A DNA stretch of 64,000 bases from Macrostomum hystrix (taxonomy: Eukaryota > Platyhelminthes > Macrostomidae), in the NCBI GenBank assembly GCA_950097015.1, contig CATNEN010000003.1, forward strand, positions 5,193,501 to 5,257,500. The letters run 5' to 3'. Position 1 is the first letter of the stretch. The number at the start of each line of letters is the position of its first letter. This document shows positions 11,205 to 24,534 of this stretch, one piece after another. The position numbers and the translations under genes are program-made. The notes beneath the pieces are model-generated. The model was given only the letters and a program-made list of their open reading frames with translations. It searched no databases and had not been told where the DNA came from.

Positions 11205-13358
11205 GCTCTAAAATTATTAGTTATTCAAGCAACCTGTGCGCTTAAATTAACTCTCTGCCAGGACTATATTAGTCGGCAGTTTAATCAATTCTTCACTGTC
11301 GATGAATGCGAAAAGCTGGAATAGAGAGATAGATAAAATGATAAACAACTTTTTTTATTCTTCTCTTTCTAAGTTTTATAGAAATTTAAACATATGCTAC
11401 GAGTTGTTTACTAAAAACTAAACTCATAATCTAATTACGTCATAAAATGTTGAATAAATAAAAAACAACAACAGGGATATCCAAGACACACCCACTTTAG
11501 ACAGACACAGAAAAAGAGCTATTGCGTATTTTGTGTGTATATATCAGAGTTTATTGGACTACAAAATGTTATCGTGTGTGTGAGAGTTCCTGCTTATTTT
11601 GATTTCCCGATATTAACTAGCCTCTACAAGAATAAACAATTAGTCAATTTCACCATAGACATTTTGTTATTTATTTATAACATCTATCAAGTACACAATG
11701 GCCCATAGTCAAAAAGATGGCATTTGTTCTGTTTAAGAAAACAATTTTACCGAAACTGACGCACAAATTAGTTTATAAAATATAGCTTATACAGAAATAG
11801 ATAGCAAAGTTCAGTATTATAACTCGTTACAATAAGAAACGAGAATAGAAATATTGTAGGCATCTAGATGAATGAAATCAACGGTGAAGCGACATTTAAT
11901 TTAATATTATCCCATTGGCCTTAGGTACAGAAAAAAATGAAAACATTCTCATACCAGAAATATATAAAGAACAGAAACGAGTAGAAATGAAAATAAATAA
12001 CAAAAACATAAAAATTACTTTTCTAGAAACGCGATTAAAAAAGATACGACGCTTAGAAGCTACTGGCAGTAGTATGAAGGAAAAATAGTCAAGATTGACA
12101 AGCAATAATTAGATTAATGTCTTTTTTGGGCAATGAGTTTTAGGATGAAAAAGAACGGTAATATTGTGCTGTTAGAAGGTATTGCCCAAATAGCGATAAA
12201 ATCAACAGAGTAGAAGCGCAAGCTAAATAGCGAACTCACAACACGAAATATGAAGAGGAAACAGCAAAAACTCTAAACCAAAAACCAACTATTTTAAACT
12301 GTTCATTTCTTAATGCTAATAAATGAACTTTAACCAGACAAACAAGAACCAGAAACGTTCTGGCTGGTAAGATAAAAAACGTGACTATAAATAATGTAGA
12401 AGAAAAATAGTTAATAAGATAAAAAAACAGCACTGGGATCTTTTCAGTTTAGGAGGCAAAAGTTAGACATACTACTTTCACAGAATTCTAACACAACCTA
12501 AAAAATCAAATAATTATAGTATTTTGACTATGGATGGTGGAAAATTAAAATTAAACAAACAAATTTACCTTGGCATTCAGCAGAAGGGTTTTAACCGGCT
12601 TTTATAAGAAACTAACAAGTTAAAGTAATTCACAAAGACTTAATAAACAGTGATGTCGAGTTGGATAAAGAAATTTTAACAAACACTTCACCAAGCGTTG
12701 TAATTTCGTACAGTGCAACGATATAAGTGCATTTTAAAGTACAATTAAAAGTACACTTAAACTTTAAATTTCGCACTAGAAACTATTTGAAAAGTACTAA
12801 TTAAAATACCATTCAAAAGCACTTTTAGGTGTGCTCCTAATGTACTTTAAAATTTGTTACGAGCCAAGGAAAATTCTAAAACGAAGAGCCGCGAAAATGT
12901 TTTAAGCTAGCTTATTAGTTAGGTTTTACTATAATATATTTTCTTACTAGAATGGAATTATTTGGCACAGAATATGCTAACTATAAAGGCATGCACAACG
13001 CGCTTTAAAAAACAGGTACTTCCTAGCAGGATAAAGCAAAAGAAGAGACAGAGAGGAAAGAAGATGTGACATTTCGAGGAGATAATTGTTTTAGATTTTT
13101 CTTTTGCAATGCAGGAACGCAAAACACAACTATATTCGATTATAAATAATAAATATGGCGATAATGTGATACCAAACTAAAGCACTAGAATCAAACACTA
13201 CTTTATTTCCCAAAGTACCTTACTAAAAAATGTGACACAAAAGTATTTTTTGATAAACAAATAAATAAACTATAGCATTGAAAACTCCTAGTAATTTATT
13301 AAATTCAGTTTCCGTTCAAATAGAACAATCAACCATAGTATGAATAAATGTTTAGACT
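11205..13358. other. AT-rich intergenic region between CPSF1 and RPN2
   Basis: About 2.1 kb without supportable genes. Short open frames at 11.9-12.4 kb are AT-rich and unconvincing. Around 12.72-12.85 kb there is a cluster of AAAAGTAC and its complement. The CPSF1 promoter, or a spliced-leader acceptor region, should lie near 11.2-11.4 kb, but no clear TATA box is visible. Confidence 0.6.
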
Positions 13359-13363
13359 TTATT
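13358..13363 (-). terminator. AATAAA overlapping the RPN2 stop codon
   Basis: The minus strand reads GTCGAATAAAGTC. The TAA stop is embedded in a canonical AATAAA signal, implying a very short 3' UTR if this signal is used. Two further AATAAA motifs on the same strand lie at 13295-13300 and 13202-13207. Confidence 0.55.
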
Positions 13364-16300
13364 CGACAATTTTCTTCTCGTTTCCACCGGTAGCCAGGCT
13401 TCTCAATAGACGATTACCGCAGATGAATGTTGGCACACCGAGTAGGCACAGATAGCGCAGCGTTTCAAACATATTTAGACAGCGCCAATAGAAGAAGTAA
13501 AGGATTAGAATGCCAGCTAGGCCAATGTGGAATAGTAGGGCCGGTACGGACGTAACAAAACCAGACAGATTAGCGCCCAAATAGGCCCACAGGATTAGTA
13601 GGATTAGTAGCGGAGCCAAGCAGAGAATGCTGAAAGCCATAGCAACAGAAGCTGGGGCCATTTTATCCGGCTGACGAAATTCGTGCTTAATCTCCGGCTT
13701 CGGCTGCAGAGCGGCTCGTTCAACATCCTGCGGCGTGGAGGCCCCGGTTTTACTAGCAGATTCTTCTGGCAACTCTAGTTTAACATCGGCCAATTGCCAG
13801 ACTAGGGATTTGTCAATTAGAGCGTCGCCAATGATTAGCTCCATAGAGTAGATACCGGATAGATAGTCTAGATTCTTGCCGCTATTGGCTAGATCAATGC
13901 TGAACTTGTACACCTGATAAGGCCGCGAAAAATTAACCATTTTTAATTTTTGTATTCATATGATTGAATAATAATTAAGATCTACTAACCTTATCCTTAT
14001 CTGGCTCGGCAACAAAGATGGCCTCCTTATTGGCGGTGAGATGATAAAATCTAATAAAAGCCTGGTGCACAGTCATAGGCGTTTTATCGCCACTTAGGGT
14101 GATCTAGAAACGGATGCATAGAATGGATGATTTTGATTTGTAGCATTCAAGCTACGTAACTTTTTAAAAAGTGACATTCTATTTTTCCTAAATCTACCTT
14201 CGATTCCAGCTACAATTCTACCTGCGATTCCAGCTACAATTCTACCTGCGATTCCAGCTACAATTCTACCTGCGATTCCAACTACAATTCTACCTGCGAT
14301 TCCAACTACAGTTCTACCTGCGATTCCAACTACAGTTCTACCTGCGATTCCAACTACAGTTCTACCTGCGATTCCAACTACAATTCTACCTGCGATTCCA
14401 ACTACAATTCTACCTGCGATACCAACTACAATTCTACCTGCGATACCAGCTACAATTCTACCTGCGATTCCAGCTACAATTCTACCTGCGATTCCAGCTA
14501 CAATTCTACCTGCGATTCCAGCTACAATTCTACCTGCGATACCAGCTACAATTCTACCTGCGATTCCAGCTACAATTCTACCTGCGGATCCAGCTACAAT
14601 TCTACCTGCGATTCCAGCTACAATTCTACCTGCGGATCCAGCTACAATTCTACCTGCGATTTTAGCTACAATTCTACCTGCGATTCCAGCTACAATTCTA
14701 CCTGCGATACCAGCTACAATTCTACCTGCGATTCCAGCTACAATTCAACCTGCGATTCCAACTACAGTTCTACCTGCGATTCCAACTACAGTTCTACATG
14801 CGATTCCAACTACAGTTCTACCTGCGATTCCAACTACAGTTCTACCTGCGATTCCAACTACAGTTCTACCTACGATTCCAACTACAATTCTACCTGCGAT
14901 TCCAACTACAGTTCTACCTGCGATTCCAGCTACAATTCTACCTGCGATTCCAGCTACAATTCTACCTGCGATTCCAGCTACAATTCTACCTGCGGATCCA
15001 GCTACAATTCTACCTGCGATTCCAGCTACAATTCTACCTGCGGATCCAGCTACAATTCAACCTGCGATTCTAGCTACAATTCTACCTGCGATTCCAGCTA
15101 CAATTCTACCTGCGATACCAGCTACAATTCTACCTGCGATTCCAGCTACAATTCAACCTGCGATTCCAGCTACAATTCTACCTGCGATTCCAGCTACAAT
15201 TCTACCTGCGATACCAGCTACAGTTCTACCTGCGATTCCAGCTACAATTCTACCTGCGATTCCAGCAACAGTTCTACCTGCGATTCCAACTACAATTCTA
15301 CCTGCGATACCAGCTACAATTCTACCTGCGATTCCAGCTACAATTCTACCTGCGGATCTAGCTACAATTCTACCTGCGATTCCAGCTACAATTCTACCTG
15401 CGATTCCAGCTACAATTCTACCTGCGATACCAGCTACAGTTCTACCTGCGATTCCAGCTACAATTCTACCTGCGATTCCAGCTACAATTCTACCTGCGAT
15501 TCCAGCTACAATTCTACCTGCGATTCCAGCTACAATTCTACCTGCGATTCCAACTACAATTCTACCTGCGATACCAACTACAATTCTACCTGCGATTCCA
15601 ACTACTATTCTACCTGCGATTCCAACTACAATTCTACCTGCGATTCCAACTACAATTCTACATGCAATTCCAGCTACAATTCTACCTGCGATTCCAACTA
15701 CAATTCTACCTGCGATACCAACTACAATTCTACCTGCGATTACAGCTACAATTCTACCTGCGATTCCAACTACAATTCTACCTGCGATTCCAACTACAAT
15801 TCTACCTGCGGATCCAGCTACAATTCTACCTGCGATTCCAGCTACAATTCTACCTGCGGATCCAGCTACAATTCAACCTGCGATTCTAGCTACAATTCTA
15901 CCTGCGATTCCAGCTACAATTCTACCTGCGATACCAGCTACAATTCAACCTGCGATTCCAGCTACAATTCTACCTGCGATTCCAGCTACAATTCTACCTG
16001 CGATTCCAGCTACAATTCTACCTGCGATTCCAGCTACAATTCTACCTGCGATACCAACTACAATTCTACCTGCGATTCCAACTACAGTTCTACCTACGAT
16101 TCCAACTACAATTCTACCTGCGATACCAGCTACGATTCTACCTGCGATACCAGCTACAATTCTACCTGCGATTCCAGCTACAATTCTACCTGCGATTCCA
16201 GCAACAGTTCTACCTGCGATTCCAACTACAATTCTACCTGCGATACCAGCTACAATTCTACCTGCGATTCCAGCTACAATTCTACCTGCGATTCCAACTA

Positions 16301-19300
16301 CAATTCTACCTGCGATTCCAGCTACAATTCTACCTGCGATACCAACTACAATTCTACCTGCGATTCCCGCTACAATTCTACCTGCGATTCCAACTACAAT
16401 TCTACCTGCGATTCCAACTACAATTCTACCTGCGATTCCAACTACAATTCTAACTGCGATTCCAGCAACAGTTCTACCTGCGATTCCAACTACAATTCTA
16501 CCTGCGATACCAGCTACAATTCTACCTGCGATTCCAGCTACAATTCTAACTGCGATTCCCGCTACAATTCTACCTGCGATTCCAGCTACAATTCTACCTG
16601 CGATACCAACTACAATTCTACCTGCGATACCAACTACAATTCTACCTGCGATTCCAACTACAATTCTACCTGCGATTCCAGCTACAATTCTACCTGCGGA
16701 TCCAGCTACAATTCAACCTGCGATTCTAGCTACAATTCTACCTGCGATTCCAGCTACAATTCTACCTGCGATACCAGCTACAATTCAACCTGCGATTCCA
16801 GCTACAATTCTACCTGCGATTCCAGCTACAATTCTACCTGCGATTCCAGCTACAATTCTACCTGCGATTCCAGCTACAATTCTACCTGCGATACCAACTA
16901 CAATTCTACCTGCGATTCCAACTACAGTTCTACCTACGATTCCAACTACAATTCTACCTGCGATACCAGCTACGATTCTACCTGCGATACCAGCTACAAT
17001 TCTACCTGCGATTCCAGCTACAATTCTACCTGCGATTCCAGCAACAGTTCTACCTGCGATTCCAACTACAATTCTACCTGCGATACCAGCTACAATTCTA
17101 CCTGCGATTCCAGCTACAATTCTACCTGCGATTCCAACTACAATTCTACCTGCGATTCCAGCTACAATTCTACCTGCGATACCAACTACAATTCTACCTG
17201 CGATTCCCGCTACAATTCTACCTGCGATTCCAACTACAATTCTACCTGCGATTCCAACTACAATTCTACCTGCGATTCCAACTACAATTCTAACTGCGAT
17301 TCCCGCTACAATTCTACCTGCGATTCCAGCTACAATTCTACCTGCGATACCAACTACAATTCTACCTGCGATTCCAACTACAATTCTACCTGCGATTCCA
17401 ACTACAATTCTACCTGCGATTCCAACTACAATTCTACCTGCGATTCCAGCTACAATTCAACCTGCGATTCCAGCTACAATTCTACCTGCGATACCAACTA
17501 CAATTCTACCTGCGATACCAGCTACAATTCTACCTGTGATTCCAACTACAATTCTACCTGCGATTCCAACTACAATTCTACCTGCGATTCCAGCTACAAT
17601 TCTACCTGCGATTCCAGCTACAATTCTACCTGCGATACCAGCTACAATTCTACCTGCAATTCCAGCTACAATTCTACCTGCGATACCAGCTACAGTTCTA
17701 CCTGCAATTCCAGCTACAATTCTACCTGCGATTCCAGCTACAATTCTACCTGCGATTCCAGCTACAATTCTACCTGCGATTCCAGCTACAATTCTACCTG
17801 CGATACCAACTACAATTCTACCTGCGATTCCAACTACAGTTCTACCTACGATTCCAACTACAATTCTACCTGCGATACCAGCTACGATTCTACCTGCGAT
17901 ACCAGCTACAATTCTACCTGCGATTCCAGCTACAATTCTACCTGCGATTCCAGCAACAGTTCTACCTGCGATTCCAACTACAATTCTACCTGCGATACCA
18001 GCTACAATTCTACCTGCGATTCCAGCTACAATTCTACCTGCGATTCCAACTACAATTCTACCTGCGATTCCAGCTACAATTCTACCTGCGATACCAACTA
18101 CAATTCTACCTGCGATTCCCGCTACAATTCTACCTGCGATTCCAACTACAATTCTACCTGCGATTCCAACTACAATTCTACCTGCGATTCCAACTACAAT
18201 TCTAACTGCGATTCCCGCTACAATTCTACCTGCGATTCCAGCTACAATTCTACCTGCGATACCAACTACAATTCTACCTGCGATTCCAACTACAATTCTA
18301 CCTGCGATTCCAACTACAATTCTACCTGCGATTCCAACTACAATTCTACCTGCGATTCCAGCTACAATTCAACCTGCGATTCCAGCTACAATTCTACCTG
18401 CGATACCAACTACAATTCTACCTGCGATACCAGCTACAATTCTACCTGCGATTCCAACTACAATTCTACCTGCGATTCCAACTACAATTCTACCTGCGAT
18501 TCCAGCTACAATTCTACCTGCGATTCCAGCTACAATTCTACCTGCGATACCAGCTACAATTCTACCTGCAATTCCAGCTACAATTCTACCTGCGATACCA
18601 GCTACAGTTCTACCTGCAATTCCAGCTACAATTCTACCTGCGATTCCAGCTACAATTCTACCTGCGATTCCAGCTACAATTCTACCTGCGATTCCAGCTA
18701 CAATTCAACCTGCGATTCCAGCTACAATTCTACCTGCGATTCCAGCCATAATTATATGTCTAAATACGATTACAGCTTGAATTCTGCCTGCGATTCTATC
18801 AGTAATTATTTAACTATACATGCGATTCTGCTGCTAAGACTTGAAAAAACTAATTTACTGAAAATAACCGACCTGGAACTTGGCTGACAGTTTCTGATGA
18901 AAATCGGCCTCCAACAGATTCTTAGCCTTAGTCGGATAAGCTAGTTTCACAGGCACCGAAGCTGACTGTTGATCCCGATCAGCCACAGCCAATTCCATCG
19001 ACTGGACAGTCACCGAGGACACAACCTTGACTCCTAGATTAACGGTAGCCGGGAACAGTAGCTTTTTCTCGCTAGCGCTAGCCGACACTGTTAACTGATA
19101 GAATCCCACAGTCGGATTGGCCTTCATAAAGTCCACATTGTACACTGAGCGATCGCCAGCGGCGGCGGTCATGACGGCGTCCTTCAGGAATACAGCGCCG
19201 CTGCCAATGTTCTTGGCGCTGGCCACGGTTATAACGGCATTTGACGGACTAACTGGACGACCCCAGACGTCGGCAAGTTGAACGGAGACAACACCGGAGC

Positions 19301-20738
19301 TGCCTGTGCCAGATCCCGATTTGGACAGGGTTGAAGAACCCTTCACGAATAGAACAACTGGCGATTGAACGGAGCTATCTGCGAACGACTTCAATGCCAA
19401 TAGTAGCTGGGCAGCTGATTTTAATTGGTAGATCTGGCGCCGGCTAAGTAGATAGTTGGCCAGCTTGACCAGCTTATCAGCTGGGGCTACAGCTTCGCCC
19501 AACTTGTCAGTTGTCTGGATGGATTTATAAGGGGTTGGAGTTGAAATGCTGCCACTACAAAAAGTCAATTTGATGAGAATGACAAGTCCTTTATGCTAAG
19601 TTTCATTTTTAGGAACAGATTGACTAAAAATCCATAAGCATTGTGACATAATCTAAAACTTAAGTTGATCTAAAGATATGGGAGGATTGTGACATAATCT
19701 GAGGATTTGGGAATAATGTGACATAATCTGAGGATCTTGGATGACTGTTACATAATCTGAGGATCTTGGATGACTGTTGCATAATCTGAGGATCTTGGAT
19801 GACTGTTACATAATCTGAGGATCTGGGAGGACTGTTACATAATCTGAGGATCTGGGAGGACTGTTACATAATCTGAGGATCTTGATTGACTGTTACATAA
19901 TCTGAGGATCTTGGATGACTGTTACATAATCTGAGGATATGGGAGGACTGTTACATAATCTGAGGATATGGGAGGACTGTTACATAATTTGAGGATATGG
20001 GAGGACTGTTACATAATCTGAGGATATGGGAGGACTGTTACATAATCTAAGGATCTGGGAGGATTGTGACATAAAGTGAAGACTTCGAATTACCTTGAGC
20101 AGAGCTTCGGCAACCAGTGCAGTGGTGTAAACACCCTTTTCATAATACAGATATTGACCATCAGCTTCATCAGCTTGAAGCAGAGCGTCCTTCATGTCGC
20201 CTTTCATCTTGGCCAAATCGGCATTTTCCAAACCCAGCTGTAGTCCAGTTAGGAGTACATTAGCCACCGTGGTTGCGCTTGAATCGTCTTTCAATAGGCG
20301 TTCCATAACGGCGTGTGCCTTCTTAGTATCCAACGGAAGTTTCTCATTGCGCAGAATTGTAACTAACTGTAGCAGAGATTCCGCTGTCAAACTAGCATCG
20401 TCTAGTTTAGCTTCCAAGCCTTTTAGAATACCGCCAAGACTGCAGGCCGGCTTAGCTAAGCTGGCAATCGCCGAGGCGTGATAAGCGGCCTCAATGCTAG
20501 CCGGATTGGCAGACTTTTTAGCCAACTCGCAGGCTCCAGACGGGGCGTCAACGCCAAGCGTGGCCAGGCCAAGTAGAGCATAATGAGCACTGGCAGCATC
20601 TTCCAATGGCCAGGCAGATTTAAAGACGCCGGCTAGGCGAGCTTTGTCTATCTTGGAGAGATAACCGGACATTGTGATGGAATTGCAACCAATGCTGACA
20701 CTCAACAGCACTAGTAGTAGTAACAGAGTTGACTGCAT
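13359..20738 (-). CDS. RPN2: Ribophorin II, oligosaccharyltransferase subunit, four exons
   Basis: Subunit of the ER oligosaccharyltransferase that N-glycosylates nascent proteins. Exons (minus strand): 20738-20094, 19514-18873, 14103-13990, 13913-13359, all GT-AG and phase 0, giving 651 residues (human 631). The N-terminal signal peptide is MQSTLLLLLVLLSVSIG. The lumenal region shows the family's ALLGLATLGVDAP, YLYYEKGVYTTALVAEALLK and AYPTKAKNLLEADFHQKLS. The short 38-residue exon 3 contains TVHQAFIRFYHL and EAIFVAEPDKDK. Exon 4 has IYSMELIIGDALI, then EIKHEFRQPDKMAP and three membrane segments ending at GVPTFICGNRLL. For exon 2 the acceptor CATCCAG at 19515 was chosen because it keeps phase and the alignment with the human protein; an upstream TTTTTGTAG does not. 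Intron 1 holds a 29-bp array and intron 2 a 4.6-kb array. Confidence 0.95.
14205..18770. repeat. 4.6-kb 24-bp minisatellite in RPN2 intron 2
   Basis: About 190 units of 24 bp on the pattern CCTGCGATTCCAGCTACAAT plus TCTA, with recurrent variants (GATACC, AACTAC, CAGTTC, GGATCC). Longer blocks are themselves repeated. For example 15841-16455 recurs almost exactly at 16681-17295 (offset 840 = 35 units), and parts recur again near 17.8-18.7 kb. The 414-codon open frame inside is a repeat artefact. Confidence 0.98.
19650..20080. repeat. 29-bp minisatellite in RPN2 intron 1
   Basis: About 14 units of 29 bp on the pattern GACTGTTACATAATCTGAGG plus ATCTGGGAG. It ends about 15-20 bp from the exon 1 donor. 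Confidence 0.95.
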
Positions 20739-20759
20739 CTTCTTCTAGATGACTATAAA

Positions 20760-21816
20760 CCTTTGTTATTTCAATTTGATTTTTTTCTATATTCAATAAT
20801 GTGTCAGACAAAACTGAAAATATGAGTGAAAGTAATTGTATTAACAACAAGAAAATATAATAAACTAATAGAAAGTTGCAAATGCAATCATTGTGGGGAT
20901 ATCAAGCTTAAGTGATACATATATACATATAAATAGTATAGACAGTCAAAACATAACTTATGTGTACGATGTTAGAGAACTTTTTTGAAGAATTAAATTT
21001 CTTTTACAAAGATATTTACATAATACTGTACTACATTAATCAATCATAAAAGATGTTTCTAACATTAGAACCAATCTTGCTATTGGTTCACATTAACAAA
21101 ATTTTAACTGCCTAATTTTATGATGATAAGATTTTAGGTACTACAATAAAACAAATTGGTGTTTTTGCTCCAACAAAATATATATATAGTTTTTAATATA
21201 GTATTGTGATATAGTTGTAGTTAGCATCTGCTAAAAATACAAAACTAACATGATGTGGACATGCTTTAGACCAAGGTCTATATATAAAAACAATAGACTA
21301 AGGCTAGCAATAAAGCTATATTTTTTTGCTATGACTTAGAACAAAAAAAGAAATATATATATTTGGCCTACAGTTTGGCCTAATATTTAAAAAACTTTGT
21401 TTGCTCCAAACAGATTCAATATAACATTATTTGTGGCTGGTCAAGTGGGGTTTAGGGGTTTATTCCAAAAGTTATATTTAATTCAGATATGCTGATTTCT
21501 TCTATGAATGGTTATAGCAAAACAAATTAAGATAGAACAAAATTATTACATTGCACAATAATGATAATAGTGAAAAAATAATTCAGGCCAAAACCTAATT
21601 TACAGCAAAACACAATTAACTGAAGATCAAGACAAAGTGCATTGTCACACAAGTTAGTCAACCAAAAAAGGCTCTTTTAGCTAGCTTGCCAATGCTAAAG
21701 CAGCAAACTAAAAAACTTAAATAAGTGATATAGAATAAGTGCATAGAATAGAAACAATTTGAAAACTAAGCTGCACATGATATTGTTAAAAAGTGCCTTT
21801 AAATATTTGTCACACC
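20760..21816. other. AT-rich region upstream of RPN2
   Basis: About 1 kb, strongly AT-rich, with short TA-runs (for example near 21175 and 21350). I see no ORF, repeat array or recognisable promoter motif beyond general AT richness. The RPN2 ATG follows TCATCTAGAAGAAG. Confidence 0.5.
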
Positions 21817-21828
21817 TTCCTCACTCTC

Positions 21829-23502
21829 TTGACTTACTTGACTTAGCGGCAGGGGGCCTCCATGACGGACGCAGCGAGGAGGCGGCTGTTGCCGCCCATA
21901 TCGCTAACCCCTGGCAGCCAGACGGCCTCCAGCGAGGCGGTGCCGCTCAGGGTGGTCCGTCGGTCGGTTCCGCCGCGCGATCTTCCTCGCCATAGGCTGG
22001 GAAGAAATCAGCTCGGCCGGTATCCCGGAGGAAGTGGGCGAGCTGAGGGATGTTCTCGGGCGAGCAGGCTTCGGCAAGAGTCGGTGCCGGCCCGAGGTGT
22101 TTTAGCCTAGCCCGGGTGAAGGCCGGGCAGTGGCAAATGAAATGCTCGGCGTTTTCACGGCCGGAGCAGCAGAAAGGACACGTTTCCTCAGGCACGTGGC
22201 CTTGGAGGTAGCGGTGTCTGGTGAAGCAGCCATGTCCCGAAAGGGCCATGGTGACTGCTCTCAGGTCTCTGCGGTTTAGCCTGAGTAAGGCCTTACGCAG
22301 GTTACTAGAGGGGGTTGGCACCGCAGCCCTGGACTGGCGACAGTTCAGGGTGCTGGACCACCTCCTCCGGTGCTGGGTCTCCATCCAGTGGTTGATGCTG
22401 GAGTTGACAACGGAGGCGGGGATCGGGGATTCCGGGCCCGGGCCCATCAGGGAGCTGGCTGCTCCAGCCTTTGCAAGCTCGTCCGCCATCTCATTCCCTG
22501 TGAGCCCGGCGTGCCCAGGGATCCACATCAGCTCCACCTTGTTAGACTGCGCCAAACCGTTTAACTGGTTGTTGCAGTCCAAGGTGGTTCTGGAGCGAGA
22601 GGTGCAGCGACTGAGGGCCTTGAGGGCTGCTTGACTGTCGGAGTGAAAAAAGATCCTCCGACCAGCCAGCTGCCTCTGGCGCAGCTCAGCCGCACAGAAG
22701 CTGATGGCGAGCATTTCGTTTTGGAAAACGCTTGAGCTCTTGCCACAGTGTTGGGAGTGGGTCCAGAGGACCTCGCCACCCGAGGCGACGCACACCCCGA
22801 ATCCCGATTTACCGTTCATCAGGGAGCCGTCAGTGTAACAGTGGACTGCGGGGTCATCCCAGCAGTCCTTTACCTCATTACGAGGGAAGATGCTGACTTT
22901 GTACCTGTGGCTCCGGAGTAAAGTGGCCGGGGCCCCGTCCGAAAGGATGGTGAGCCCTCCGCACTCGCCCAGAGTTTTCAGGCAGAGGTCAGAGTGGGGC
23001 AGAAGGGAGCGCTTCGAGAAGGCTCGCGAATTCTGGAAGGATACACCCGCATCAAGGAGACGACGGGTGGACTTTGCCGCTTCCCCCTTAACAAAAATGT
23101 CAATGGGTGTAGCGTTGAGGAAAGCGTTCATGCCTTCAAAGGGAGTGGAGGGTGGGGCGCCCAGCGTCATGCGACAGGCTCTGCCCTGCACCCTATAAAG
23201 CGCCTCCAGGTTTTTCTGGATGCTCATGGCACTGGCCCAGATGAGGCCAGCGTAAGCGACTGACGGTCTAATGATCGCCGTGTAAATCCACCAAAGGTTT
23301 TTGGGGGTTAGCCCCCAAGTGGTGCCCACGGCTCGCCTGACTTGCGCCAGAATGGCCAGGGCCCTCTTGGCCTTTGTGGTAATGTGCGGGGTCCAGTTAA
23401 GCCTATGGTCTAGCAGGATACCAAGGCACCGGACCTGCTTTTCCATGGCAATATTCTTGCCATAGAGAGTCAGAGGCTCAATGGTCCAGCGCAGCCTGCT
23501 GG
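21829..23502 (-). mobile_element. 5'-truncated non-LTR retrotransposon (RNase H-bearing, I/R1-like)
   Basis: A 1.67-kb insertion flanked by the identical 12-bp target-site duplication TTCCTCACTCTC (21817-21828 and 23503-23514). It carries the C-terminal part of a LINE polyprotein. The minus-strand 3' end is not poly(A) but two copies of TAAGTCAAG. The 5' truncation lies within the reverse transcriptase domain, at the 23.5-kb border. Confidence 0.93.
21947..23502 (-). CDS. LINE ORF2 fragment: RT C-terminus, RNase H and zinc knuckle
   Basis: The frame is open from the truncation point to a stop at 21947 (about 499 residues from the first ATG at 23446, plus about 19 upstream codons). It begins in the RT thumb region ([18 protein letters not shown]). 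An RNase H domain follows, with catalytic D, E and D visible in [29 protein letters not shown] and [12 protein letters not shown], and [20 protein letters not shown] downstream. Near the C terminus is a CX2CX8HX4C motif ([18 protein letters not shown]), common after RNase H in I/R1/jockey-type elements. It lacks the endonuclease and RT catalytic core and cannot be autonomous. The absence of stops suggests a recent insertion. Confidence 0.9.
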
Positions 23503-23526
23503 TTCCTCACTCTCAGATCTTGGACA

Positions 23527-23805
23527 TTTTGTAATCTGGATCATATATGCACAACCTCCCAAATCTTAGCCGGCCATGCGACTTAGTTTTTGCTCTATTT
23601 ACGACTTAGTTTGCTCTCATTTGCTCTCTTTTTCTCTCCCCTCTTTCCTTTTCTTCACGCCTTCCTTTTTTGTCCTTTGGTCCCCCATTTGATTTTTTGC
23701 GCTTGGTTGATTGGTTTTTGCGACTTACCTTGCTTGGCCCTCGTTTCACCCGGCCGGTTTGGCCGGGTGTTGCACATGTATGATCTGGATGATCTTCTAA
23801 TCTAG
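23527..23805. mobile_element. Possible MITE with short imperfect inverted ends
   Basis: GGATCATATATGCACAAC near the left border pairs with GTTGCACATGTATGATCT near the right border (14 of 18 positions). GCCGGCC or CCGGCCGG lies just inside each end. The interior is pyrimidine-rich. No coding capacity was recognised and no target duplication was confirmed. Confidence 0.35.
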
Positions 23806-24285
23806 TAAGTTTTTACTAAATACTAGTCATTTTTTGTGAAGGCGCAGATTGAAAGTTTTATGTCATGAGTGAACATCCAGATTCATGCTTAATGAACCTG
23901 TCTAAAGTTTTTGGCATAGCTAGCAAGCCACTAGTGCTGTTTTGCATTGCACAGATCTGCTTAATAACCAATATCCCATAGCTTTTAGCTTTGGAAGTGG
24001 CAGCCAAGAAACTTAAGTAAAGTATCTAGCTAGCTAAAACAAATAGCTAAATTGTTTAAATGGCAAGCTGTATTCCCCATTATAATTTAATATAATTATA
24101 CATTTCATGTTGCCTACAAATAGAGCTTATCTTAGCTTATAGACATTTATACACATTTAGCTTATCATAGAAATAAATTAAACATACATACAACAAAAAT
24201 GTAACAAAGGGTGCTACTATAAAAAGGGTACTGTGTTGGTCTGTTAAATATAAGTAGGCCACACCTAGTGGGGGATGGACAATTC

Positions 24286-24534
24286 AGTAACAGACATTTT
24301 GGTAAGTCAGTACACTTCGGTAACATGCTGAGAAATTTTGGTCACATACCCAAATCATGTTTGCCTCTTGTGTTACATGTAACTACATATTGTAAGCTAA
24401 AGATCAATGTGCTTGCAATCTTTAGAAAGTAGATACACACACTGAAGGATGTTACCAAAACGTCTCTAATATTAATCGAAATGTACTGAGTGTTACCTAA
24501 ATGTACCTATCTTGTTACCTTAATGTCCGTTAAA
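24286..24534. mobile_element. Possible MITE with about 40-bp inverted repeats
   Basis: The left arm TAACAGACATTTTGGTAAG continues to CACTTCGGTAACA. The right arm, reverse complemented, reads TAACGGACATTAAGGTAAC and continues to ACATTTAGGTAACA. The roughly 165-bp interior has no ORF. Confidence 0.45.

Noticed and set aside
17536-18780. 414-codon open frame on the plus strand
   Set aside because: It is a translation of the 24-bp minisatellite (period of eight residues) inside an RPN2 intron.
19514-19568. Upstream acceptor TTTTTGTAG for RPN2 exon 2
   Set aside because: It would shift the frame relative to exon 1. CATCCAG at 19515 keeps phase and aligns with human RPN2.
22221-23263. Plus-strand frames of 60-137 codons over the LINE
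   Set aside because: Shadows of the minus-strand LINE ORF with its RNase H signature.
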